A model generated the notes under the pieces. The model was not told the origin of the DNA, searched no databases, and saw only the letters and a program-made list of their open reading frames with translations. The translations under genes were made by a program, and so were the position numbers. From contig NW_024037058.1 of NCBI RefSeq assembly GCF_015706575.1, forward strand, positions 8,061,806 through 8,125,805: 64,000 bases of DNA. Reading direction: 5' to 3'. Positions 20,205-31,800 of the stretch are shown here, one piece after another; the stretch's first letter is position 1, and each line of letters begins with the position of its first letter. The DNA comes from Patiria miniata (Eukaryota > Echinodermata > Asteroidea > Valvatida > Asterinidae).

Positions 20205-21892
20205 TTTGGGTAGATATAAGAGCCGTCTTCCCAATGATGTGCACTGTCTGTGTTGATTTTCTGTTCAACTGAATTAGCGCCCTCTCTTGTTCAATCAGAG
20301 CCTCTCGATCTAAAACGAAAATAAATTTGTCGTGTAATTGGAATAGATAAAAAATTATGTGTTTAAAAATGCGAAGTAATTGTTTTTGGATGTAACCTTA
20401 CAAGTTAACCACGCATTTTGTGAGAAGAAGAAGGGGGAAAGCCATTTAATTCTAGAACAAAGTAAAAAAAGGAATCACTAAGTTCAACGAACTTTAACAT
20501 CAAGCATCACGATCGAGCAATATAAAGTGAAAGCTACAAACGTGAAGAGACGGCAAGGGCTTTCAGCTCAGCATAACTTTGCATTCTGAAAAGTGAAAGA
20601 CTCACAGACCAAGGTAGCCGGTTAATTTGCTCCCTTCTTTGACGGGTGATTTGGGTCCACTCTGCCAATTAAGTTGCCCGGGACATCAATAACGCCCCGC
20701 AGCTGCCCCAGGTGAGAATTTCGGTGCTAGTAGCTTGAGTTTGTGACGATCATACACATTAGCCACATGTGGCTAGGGCGCAAGTCTTTGGATTCCTACG
20801 AGGCTCCGGGACGCTTGCTCAACTTACTGCATATTGTTTACTCCTAAAATTAAATCTTTTGGTTTTAAACACATTGCAATCAATTCTTTTCATATACAAT
20901 TCATGTTATGATGGCTTGTGAATATAGATTATCGCCAGCGCTATCACTCTGAAATTAAAAGTTTGGAAACGATATAAGTGGTTTGACATGGCTGTGACGT
21001 GTACAATTTATAAATTATATTAGAAATGTATCCACTTACTATTATTCTCCGACATAAGATGACCAAGTTTGGACAATGTACAGAAAAAAAAACACCTTTA
21101 CGAGCAAGCCGCCTTGGAAAAAAAAAGCACAGAAAGTTCCCCTAGAATCGTGGGATTTCAAGAAATTAACTTCCGTCCCTGGCACCACTCAAGTGGAAAT
21201 GTGTCGGCCGGACGTGCCACGAAACTCGTTTGCATCAGCCAAATGGAAACATTCATCGATTTATTGGCATTTCTTAAAAACCCGAGTGGAATTTCATGAA
21301 TTTGCTGTGTCTCCGATTGTGAAACTTCCAAAGCTGGAAGGATCGACTGTACCTGCGTTTGTTTGTTGCGTGCCTCGACGCACGTGCCACACTACAAGTT
21401 TTTACATGTTAATATCATCCATCAAAAAACCCCGCCCAAAGAAAGATGTTTTGACCAATCACAGCCATGAGTGTCCGACACGCGTTCACAACAGATGCGC
21501 ATGACGCGCGCGACTGGAATGTGCAGTGTTGCATTGGAGAGGCGTATTATGTAATTATCGCCCACGTGGGCATGCAGTGGGCGGGGCCTAAAGGATCGGT
21601 CTATTAAAGGAGAGTTGTCGTGAAAATTGAATCGTATTTCTTATTCCTTTCTGAATCCCGTTGAAACAAATTAGTACGCAATTAAGAGATATGGATATGA
21701 ATGAATTTGAATATTTGTGGGTACACGCAAACACATAGAGTCCTCACACATTTTAAGAAGTATATGCACACGTTGAAAATAAAACAAAATACTGAGTCAA
21801 GTCTAGTAAAGCAAGTCCCACGGTGCACTAAATTATATTTAATTGATTCTCCAATAGTCATGCATGTGGCCCACACAATAGCTATAGGTCGG
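20205..21892. other. BOLA2 upstream flank, non-coding
   Basis: The first 130 bases probably hold the BOLA2 5' UTR and promoter, including GAGGGCGC in the transcribed direction. An open frame of 142 codons at 21076-21504 (+) has no recognisable motif and no clear splice signals. I see no further gene. Confidence 0.35.
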
Positions 21893-22000
21893 ATATGTAG
21901 CCTGGCGTTATGGGGTAATCCTATCCGATAGCACTGCCCGGCTCTCAGCTTTACCAGTCAACAACCAGGCTAATTAACAGGTGACAGTCAGTCAGTGAGG
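21893..22000 (+). repeat. Dispersed repeat fragment (CCCGGC family)
   Basis: Shares GGTAATCCTATCCGATAGC and GCACTGCCCGGCTC, inverted, with 17176-17265, and the core with 48040-48090. The pair at 17.2 and 21.9 kb brackets the BOLA2 gene in opposite orientation. Confidence 0.55.
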
Positions 22001-22045
22001 TATTCAATCATTAATTTAGTCATGCATTGGGGGATTCAGTCGGGG

Positions 22046-22072
22046 AGTCAGTCAGTCAGTCAGTCAGTCAGT
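22046..22072. repeat. (AGTC)n microsatellite
   Basis: Nearly seven perfect copies of the tetranucleotide AGTC. Confidence 0.9.
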
Positions 22073-23622
22073 AGATACAATGAGAACATTAGGCTGGCCC
22101 CATGGTACCAGCTGCTTAGAAACCGACTTCCAGAGCTTCATTGCCTCATTTTTGTCGCAAGACCAAACAATTCAGGCCCAACGCTCATCATAATTTACAG
22201 GGATCTTGAAATAATAATTTTTATTAAAAGAAAATGTACATTGAACCGACTTGGGCCAGCAATATCGTTGATAATCCTCGCAATCTCGGGTTTAACTGGA
22301 TTGGCATTTAGATAATCGGTAAATCCACACTGCTGATGGTATCGCGCGGTTTTTGGCGGGAAAAGTTGCAGGCGTGAGCCACAGAGCGCGCCAAGATCAC
22401 GGCATTATTTCTTTATTGGATTGGCGCGCGTTGCATGAAAATTGTATTTGAAGGCGGTTTTGGTGACGGCCAGTCTGTGTGCTGAACGTGGTGGAAATGT
22501 GCCCGGGTAATTTGGAAGTCGGGGAATAGTGAGTGATACTGATCGAATTCTACAAAATGTCTCGGGAAAAGCATGTGCTTGCTATAGAAAAAATGTTACC
22601 AAAAGTGGCATCCGCTCGTCAAATATTATGCCGCCATTAACAGATCAATAGTAAAGGGTAGGCCTACGCCTATTTTTCACGGCATGGTGTCAGGATTCAG
22701 TCATGTTTTTCCCCGTTCAAATAACTTTCAGGTTATACTGAATTGACCAAGCCTAGGCACCAAGACAGATTAGTCATGTTGTAGTGTGAAATTTGGACAA
22801 TAAAAAACGAACTCATATTGGTTGTATTGCGCATGCTAATATATAAGTAAAGATAATTATTATTGGGACTGTAAGCGATCACGTTTGAGGGTTACTGTCC
22901 ATAAGGTCAAAGAAACCAGATTTCATGGGAGTCCAAACTTTATATGACATCAGGAATGTTGGCTCAAGTAAACAACTTGACACAGGTATGTGCAAGAACA
23001 TTTTGGCCTACAGACAATATTTTTTGCACAAAAAAGACAACTTGAATGTTTAGTTAATTTGCAAAATTCTTGTCAGCTATCCTTTTGTCGAATTTATCGG
23101 AGCCCTACTTTGTGATTAAATTGTGCAAAGCTGGTGGATCTGTATAACAACCTTCTTTCAGTGGAGTTGCGAATGCAAACTACTCAATGTAGGTCTTTCT
23201 GCCTCCCGTAACACATCACTAGCCACTCCTCTTTTTATATTAATCAAGAGTTTTTAAAAACCAAATGAAAAAAACAGTGGATTTGTTGGAACAAACTTGA
23301 CGATTAAGGCTTCCATTTGCTTATCAAATTCGATCAAACGCTTATCCAAATTCCTCCATTCATTCAACAGTAGAGGTATTAAGTTATTGAATGGATTCCC
23401 GGGGCTTGATGTTTTCCGCGAACCTCATTCAACCATCCCCCGTTTATCTAATGATCAGTTCATCCATCCATGCATACCCCCAAAGTCCCATCCATCTCAT
23501 TTGTTTCTCTTCTCGCGTATATTCCTTGAAAAATCACAAAGCCAACAGGAAGCCACTCTCTTATATCAGCTGTGTGGTGGCTACATGGCACGATCGATCA
23601 CAGCCGCCTAGGCCTAACCCAC
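22073..23622. other. Non-coding, no gene recognised
   Basis: No homology-bearing frame was found on either strand. A perfect-looking short palindrome and several AGGCCTA words are the only structure noticed. Confidence 0.35.
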
Positions 23623-23801
23623 CGCGAGGCATGTCAAGATAGGCGTAAAACGAGTCCTTCTTCACCGGGGTAAACCCAGCCAGTAGCCGGTCGATGAGCG
23701 CCCTTTGTACCCGCTGGATTTGCCTCACCGCGGAGTGTTCTCTCGAATCAGTCCTCAACGTGTTCTTCACACCAACGGGATCGTGTGATCTATTAATATG
23801 C
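23623..23801 (-). other. Possible minus-strand exon, unknown gene
   Basis: On the minus strand a TTTCTCTAACTGCAG acceptor-like sequence (with a branch-like CTAAC) leads into a 179-nt open segment ending at a GTGGGT donor-like site. Both ends are phase 1. The reading includes HINRSHDPVGVKNT, AVRQIQRVQRALIDRLLAGF and VKKDSFYAYLDMP, which has the even composition of real protein. I do not recognise the family. No partner exons were found nearby, so it could also be chance or a pseudogene fragment. Confidence 0.35.
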
Positions 23802-24046
23802 CTGCAGTTAGAGAAACTCCAAAGATGCAGTGTTTGCAGTCAAATTTGACGAGACACTCTTGGATACCCGCTGAGTGACCCTCTTGTGACCTCCAATTAA
23901 AAGTGGCAGGCAAGAGCAAATAGACCTGCGTGGACATCATTAGAATCCAGTTTCCAGAGGTAAAGTGTTTTTATATATTGTGCAAGCCCTATAATGTAAC
24001 TGTGCTTTAATGTGATCTATATTGCATTAATGCATTACACTCGGTC

Positions 24047-24067
24047 TTTTTCACCATGGTGAAAAAA
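24047..24067. repeat. Short perfect palindrome
   Basis: TTTTTCACCATGGTGAAAAA is self-complementary and could extrude a hairpin. No related flanking repeats were seen. Confidence 0.6.
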
Positions 24068-24499
24068 AGTAAAATCCCAAATAACATAGATGATAGATGG
24101 TCATTATTTTCCTGGTCTGGTCTCTGTTTACTATTTATTAACTACACAAAATTAATGATAGATGGCTTTTTGCGAACATATGTCTAAAATTGACAGTGGC
24201 CGAAATTAGAAATGGCCGGCAGCGCAATTTTTTCTAAAATGGTGTCTGGGATGAAGCGATTAAACAAATTACCATAATTCCACATGCATTGCAACGAATT
24301 GTTCGCTGTGTGGTCTTTAGAATGAGTCTTATTCAGCAACTCGACCTATGTGACCAGTTTATTAGAGTTGGACAAAGCATTTTTTTCCCCTTGTAAATTC
24401 TTTATCCTTCATACAGCTACCTTATTGTTCAAGCTTTCACCTGTGGTACGGCGACATTGCTTTGTCCGCAATAACAAGGCATACCTTTCGTCTGCCAAC

Positions 24500-25758
24500 A
24501 AAATTGTACCAAAAAAATCAACCAATGACAATGTGTCTATGATAAATTACTCGTTGGAGCGCGCGTTCTTCTGCGCACTAGCCAATCACAGCAATCGTCT
24601 CATGGCAGTGCGTTTGGTAATTTTCCAAGTGGATTTTCTGGCGTACTGCGATATCATAATACCACACATGCACTGAGGATATTGCAGTTACTCGTGCTGT
24701 GAGCTCTACGCGGGATTCGCTTTTTCTTCAAAGTACATCACCTAAATTCCCACCAGCTGTGACTCTGACACGAAATTGATGAGAATTCCTGGGACGGTGA
24801 TGATACTTCACTCCTAATTATTGTCCTCATCTCTTCCCTTTTCAAAGGGAATTGGAGTTCGTCCGCGACGAGTTTGATGCCGTAATTAACTTGGCCGCTA
24901 ATTACCGACTGCCGAGCGGCGCGTTGGTGACCTACCCAACGGTGAGGTCTATCAGACCAGGCGGGAGGAAATTATTCGGAATGACGTGAGGACATCAACT
25001 GTCGCAACTGGGACTGTCTCCACATCGTAACACGGCCGGAATTTACACTTCCAGAATCTCCAGCGAGGACAAGAGGTGTGACTGTGAGTGTGTGATCAAG
25101 TTTTTACTCGGTTTCAATTTACGAGGCCTCGTTTTCTGTTGGCATGAGTCCGGGACGACCTCGTTAGTTTGTCAGCGGAGACGCGTGTGGTGAACCGCGT
25201 TATTTGCGACCGCTATCACGGCAAGTTCTGGTGTCCGGTTTCGCACACGATACGGATAATTGGTGGAGAAAGACGGACAAATTCTCTACCACAATGGGTG
25301 TGTCTGCTTCGGATTCCTCAAAATGTTGCAGCCTGATACTCTGAGTAAACGCCGCCATGTCGAAACAGTCACTTATTATTTTCTGCTGTGACGGGATTCA
25401 TAACTGGGGGATTCTAGTAAACTTTAACCGTCCGCCGACTAAACCGGAACTCGGAGGTATGTACTGTCGTAAACTTTCAATAACAAGAAATCAACCTACT
25501 CTTTGAAGATAAGCCGGCCTACATATTTTCATTTATTCAAGGAACACATGGAGGATAATCTTTTACTGGATTGCAAACTGGTTTCTGGATATTTGAATTT
25601 TTGACCAGATTATGAATTTATGAAGCAACGGTTCCAAATATGAGGATGTTTTAAATAGTGTTCCGTTTTCAACATCGAGACATTTCTCCACGAAGGCACT
25701 CGCTGTGCTGACAGTACTCCAGCAGATTGTGTGATATTTGTGTGATATTTTGGTTGCC
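24500..25758 (+). promoter_or_regulatory. Probable promoter and 5' UTR of the receptor gene
   Basis: The sequence becomes richer in CpG here than in the neighbouring DNA. Two CCAAT boxes, at 24522-24526 and 24582-24586, lie 60 bp apart, with GAGCGCGCG between them. No TATA box is obvious. The transcription start is not fixed by the sequence, and a 5' UTR intron is possible. Confidence 0.35.
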
Positions 25759-25864
25759 ATGGATTTACCGCAGTGGATTGCCCTACCCTGTCTCCTCCTC
25801 TTGCATATTTTGGAGGGCGTGGTTACAACGGAGAGGCGTGTGTCCCCGTCAGTCATAAAAGTTG
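25759..25864 (+). CDS. Receptor exon 1 (signal peptide)
   Basis: ATG in the strong context GCCATGG begins MDLPQWIALPCLLLLHILEG, a clear signal peptide, followed by VVTTERRVSPSVIKV. Ends in phase 1 at a GTGAGT donor. Confidence 0.88.
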
Positions 25865-28800
25865 GTGAGTGACACAAATTTCATTTTCTTTTAAAGTTTA
25901 ATGTTTACCCTTATCCCTAACCCCCTAGGCCCTTTTGGCTAGGAAGATTAGAGACCTAGGACTATGTCAAAGTATTGTGCTAAAATTGCTACGTCACAGT
26001 TCTTCTAATTTCTTTTGCCAACCACAGCTTTGCAATTTATGTCCGCCATCTTTGACCAAAAAAATGATTATAGGTTATATAAAATATTTGACCATTAGAA
26101 ACACCAAATAACTAATAAAAATCTCTTTCATAAATGCCAAGGGTGTGAATGTGCGAGACTGGGAACCTGAGTGCTGAAAAACAATGCAAAACAAACCCAT
26201 GCAGGCCAACCTCTCTCACCAATAAACTGACAAAATTCTCCAAAATTGTCATTATTGAGACAAAAACAAGGTCCTTAGTATTTCACCAGCCAAGTTTGAG
26301 GTCTCAATACAATGCTTAAAGGAAACTTTTTTCCCTCAACTTTTTGCACCTGAGAGTAATGCCAAGCGATTCCAATTTGAAGCCTTGTAAGACTAGACTG
26401 GTACATGTCCAACTTTTTGAACAGACCCTTCAGTAGTCTGGTGGCATAGTAATGTGTAGAAATACAGTTAGGTACCACACGTTTCTTTTGACACAGTTGA
26501 CTAATTATACTAAAGGGGTATTGGACTGGTTTTTTATTCATTTCATGCCAGTTTATTTTCTTGCATTGCCTAAGTTCTTCTATTGTCTTGTTTTGCCCTA
26601 AATTCAATACCTTAATCTATGGGTTAGGCCCTAATTAAGTTTTGGGACTCCCATACACAGTATTAAGACTGTTAATGCCATTGTGGGTAAAATCTGTTAC
26701 CAACCAATAGATTCCTGCACATTGAAGGCTCATTGGAAATGGTGCTCAGTGTTTGTTATAAAACAAATGACTGGTTTAGCCCTAACCTCACATAAAGCTA
26801 CAAAATACTACAGGTAGTAGTATGCAGTACATGAGCACATAAATGGGCACACAACTCATAGCATTTTTAAATTTTTTTATTTGGTGCCTGCATGCATCAT
26901 TTTTGTAGTACATGATATTCTGTATTTCTCAGTTTTTTATCCCAAAGTAATGGCTAGGACGTTAGGGATAAACATGTTATTTTTAATCATATACAAAATT
27001 GTATAGGAAGGTCTTTTATCTTGTACAAATTACCAATAGGCAGAGGACTACAGAGTTAATAGTAAATAGCATTAATACAGAGAAAATGTGTCAGAATCCA
27101 AGTTCTATCCGCCATTGTTTATTCCACGGAATGTAAACTAGTTCAGGTAAAATCACATTATAAGACTCACGTAAAATGTATTTTGACATCACGTGACCGG
27201 AAGGCGTGTGTATTACGTACTCCCCCGCAGACTTCAAGGTTCCTCTCCCGTAAAATCCGCTCAGAAGTTCGCCAAACCTTATTTCGAACCCAGTAATTGC
27301 ATTGTGCCCCCCCCCCCCACCGCAACCCACCGCTTTTAAATGAGCAAATATCTTAAAGTGTTCTGGTGACGCGCGCAGTAGCTTTTACCGAGTTTGCTCT
27401 CGAACTAGCCCGGGTCTCCCCGCGCGGTTTTGCCCCGGCCTCGCCGCCACATACAAACGTCACACTTGCGCCCGTAATGAGCATGAACAGGGACCGCGGT
27501 CCAATATACCGTGCGCGGTAGCTTGTTTGCCAAACGCAGCTGTAACATCATCGCCTCCTGCACTCACAGACACCAAGTCACGGTTGCTAACTAGTAGCCT
27601 TAATTTTCTGGTAAATAGTACACGGATGTGTAACTTGAGACCCAAAGTATTTTTTTTTAAATCCTGGCTGGGAAGTTTCCCCACAACGTGTGACTATGCC
27701 TACGTCATAATGCCATGATATACTAATTTCTTTTTGTGTACTATAAATAATACGGATTAGAAAGAAATGTTAAAGGGGTCATGAAGTGAAAGTGAATTTT
27801 TGTTAGGAACGTATTTTGTGCAACTTTCTACTCCTCTTAAATGTATGAAATTATATGACTTATTTTTTTTTTGTTAATTTATTTGAAAAGTGCACGTCTA
27901 TTTAAACTTTTCAAATTTGCCATGTTTTCCGTCAACTGAGGGCGATATTGCTGTGATGTCATTTCAAGAAGACACTGTTAAGTTTAGGAGTTTCTGTTCA
28001 AATTGTGCCATGTTTTGACACAACCGACGAGTCACCAAAAAACAAACAATGTACGACAGCAAAATATTATCGCAACTTTTGGTGCTGAAATAGCTATAAC
28101 ATTGAGGTTTCTGCCCGAAATGACATCACTCTTTTGCTCATGAATATGAAAATTTGCATTAGCAAAAAAAAACCCAAAGTCACTAAATTACCCTTGAAAA
28201 TTGCAAAACAGAATTCAAAATAAGGTTAAATGGGACACAAAGGTGCATTTTCAAGTACTGCATTAAACAAAAAAACTAGATTGTATGGGCCCTTTAAAAA
28301 ATGTCGTGTTATGTTAGGCATAACTGCAGAATAATACACAATGTATATTTACAGGATATAGGCCCCTCTATTTCTACAGGTTACACGTATATAAATACAG
28401 TAACCTTTTAGAAGAATTCATTAATGGCATGAAAACTAGGTTAAGGGACTGAAATACAAACACTACAATTAAGCACGACCACATCTACATAAATAAACTC
28501 GCCGAGGAACACGAGGGTACATTGATGACAGATTTCTGCAACTTTTTATGGGCAAAAGCTAGTGTGTTGAAAATTGTGTCGCATAATTCCAACGCCAAAA
28601 TACCTTTCTGTTTGGCAGAAATGCACCTTCAATTTTCCTTTCCTTTTTGGAATCTTGCATTGGTTTGCCTCGAGGAAGTGAGTTGACTCATCGCAGTGAT
28701 TAAAAAAGGGGGATCGGGGGAAACAATGAAACTTCGGGCGAGCTGAGAGATGACAGTGTGATTGATGTTGAATATTACGCGGCCCCATTTCCTGATACGA

Positions 28801-31800
28801 TGTTGCGCGTGGATAGGTCTCTTAACGAACCTTAGAAGCGATAGCGCGTTATACAGATTGCCCACTCAGAAGAAATGCTCGCCCGTTGTTGACTTCGTTG
28901 TTGAGTGTAATTAGCTGGTAAAGGATCAGTCTTGAACTTTAAACCAGCCTGCATGGGAAGATGTTCTGATTACGAGAGTTCAGAAGTGCGCCGACTTGCG
29001 GGACTGATGGGATTTTAAATGCAAGGGAAGTGGTAAATTATGCAGTCACGATTGTTATGTGATCGTTTTAAAAACAGTTATTCAGGTCTAAAAGGTCTGA
29101 CTTCGAAGTTGATATAATGGATAAATCATTGACAAGTAAAACACCGACGTTAAGACATTTTCTTTTAATTTACGTAGAAAACTATACAGTCACGATTTTT
29201 TTTAAACATGAATTTGGATCTATTCACCTACGCCTAATTGTTACAATAACTTCAAAGTGGTTTCAATTAGGTATAATTATTACAGCTTTTGAAGGAATAC
29301 ACTGGAACAATGATTTAAGTAACGTCTTTAAAACTTAACTAGATCTATGTCTGTTCGATGAACAGAATGTACGGCTTTACCCCTTTTTTATCAGTTTGTG
29401 AGCACGAACATAGTTCCATGAAATATTAGCTGTTTCCGCAAGTCTTGATTCTCTAGATGTAGGACTTTAAAATATGCACCTTTAGGATGTCGTCATCATG
29501 ACGTCGCCCAATGTTACATATTATACATATCTGTCCAGGTATAATACACCTATACCTCGTTTCAACCCGATGATACTTTAAGATATTCGAGTAATATGTC
29601 AAGGAGCAAACACAGCTTCGTCCATGTGATATGTCAAACACTAATTTATAAAATATTGATTGTCAAATGTGGAATTCCAAACAAACACGTGCATGGTCAA
29701 TGTGCATTACTTTTGGCGCGAATTTTTCCCGCCTTTTCCTCTCAACGAGTCTAGGACACTATCGATCATCCCTCAGTTTTGCATCCACTTCGTGTTAAAA
29801 GGTAAATAGCCGGGCTGCATACGGAAAATACCTTCGGCGTGTAGAAAAACTGCGGGAACCATTCAGGAGAGTAGTGATGATGCGCATTATTTATAGGGAA
29901 AAACAAACACCTTAGAAGTTTACCGGCAAATTTTGCTGGATTTTTTGGCACGTCTGTAAATTTGGCAGCATTTATTTTAAAAAAGATGTGGTTTCGATTT
30001 GTTTCATCCGTACAGTCAACTAATATGACATTGTTTTTTTGGTTCACCTGTAGCCTACAGTTAGCAGATTGGTGGCAGTTCAGGTGTGTACATTTTTATT
30101 GTTAACAAATATGACGGCAATTATATTTTCAGTACATTAATTTGTTTGTATATTTGCATTTTGGAATACAACTGTACATCAACAAATGTGGCGGTATTTC
30201 CCCTTGGGGAGGGGGGGGGGTCACTTCTACAGTCAACAAAATTAATATGGCGGCACTTTTTTTACGACTGTAAAGTCAACACATAAATGGCAGAATTCTT
30301 TTTTTCTTTTTACCACATCGATATAGTCAACAAATATGGCAGTATTTATGGAGGTAGATCTGCTTATTTTTTTATTGCACGAGTAACGCCTTGAAGGCAC
30401 CACTTGATTGTGTGTTATAGGGCCACTGACCGTATCTCAGAGCTATTGCACGTTGTTTATAGTGTTGGAGAAAATAACTGTAGACCTAGTTGTTATGAGA
30501 CAAATCGTAAAGGTCGTCGGACCTTCCAAACCAAATAGCTTCTGAAATGATTCCGTCTGGAAAGATTCATAATTTGAAGGAAATCGAGATATTATCTTGA
30601 TATTACAAGTGCGTGTGCCGTGGCAACACGTCTGAATAACACCAAATGAATATTGGCGTTATGTGTACCAAAATGTAATAGTAACTGGGAACGTTCTTAT
30701 TGGTATTAAAAACAGGAAAAATTATTTAACTTGTAGAACTCCAGCAGATATCAAAATGTGGCCTGCGAAATCCCAATATGCAGTCTCTGTGTGCATATTT
30801 TTGTTTAATTTGCATATGCATAATTATTTTTTGTTTGAAAATTTCAACTTAGGCCTTCTTTCTTAATAATCTTGCTATATTTTGATTAAATGCTTAGGCC
30901 TATAACTTGGCTATTTAGTTGGCTCGTTTGAAAAGCATATAATACATAACGATTAAATATAATTTCTTATAATTATGTTTTTGATAGCAACCAATATTAA
31001 AAATAATAGAAACCAATATTAAAAATCTTCTAAAACTATTGATATACTTTTACCTAACGTGTGCAATGGCTTACAAGCGTTTAAGTTGACGCTCATTATT
31101 AGGTTTGTTTTTTTATGAAGTAACAGAAAAATCAATTTTTTTCTTTTACGTAGCGATCAACTTTGCTGACGTTCTTTATGTCTTTCAGCGGTCACTCCAC
31201 GATTAGACGTGTTATGTTCAAAACACTCCAAATCACGCGTTTACATTAATCTAGAAGGAAACGACATGAAAGGGTGAAAAGTGCAAGTCAAGTATCTTAA
31301 TGTGAGAACTCGAGAAATAATGAGTTTCGGTACTGCTGCCGCTCCTGCAAGGTGGTGTCGAATTTCAAACACAAATAATTAAACCTCCATCATATCGCGA
31401 GTGTGATCGATAGTGCAGTCGTCAGGTTTTCATGACGTGTACTGTTATCTGTATTATTTCATCCGATTTTTCTGACTGGGTGTCTTAATCGTTGTGAGTA
31501 CGAGATAATGTATACAATGTAGGCTCTATATCGTGGGTTTGGGGAAAACGAGGAACGTATCACGGCAGAATCACGTGGACGCAGATTTAGATCTATAGAA
31601 ATTAAATCAAATAGCATTAAATTTAAAAGCTTGCTGACGTAGAGACGTTTAACTTTACAACAGCGCGCAAATGCACAATAGTCATGAGACATTATGACGT
31701 CATGCTTTGTTTACGTGTGCGTTTTCCTATAGGCCTAAGAGCCAGGTGGGGACGAGAGCACACTTTCGCATGAAGAAGCGCGCGTAAACAAAGCGCGACG

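Noticed and set aside
21076-21504. 142-codon plus-strand open frame
   Set aside because: Its Lys-rich start comes from A runs. No domain, splice sites or poly(A) context support a gene.
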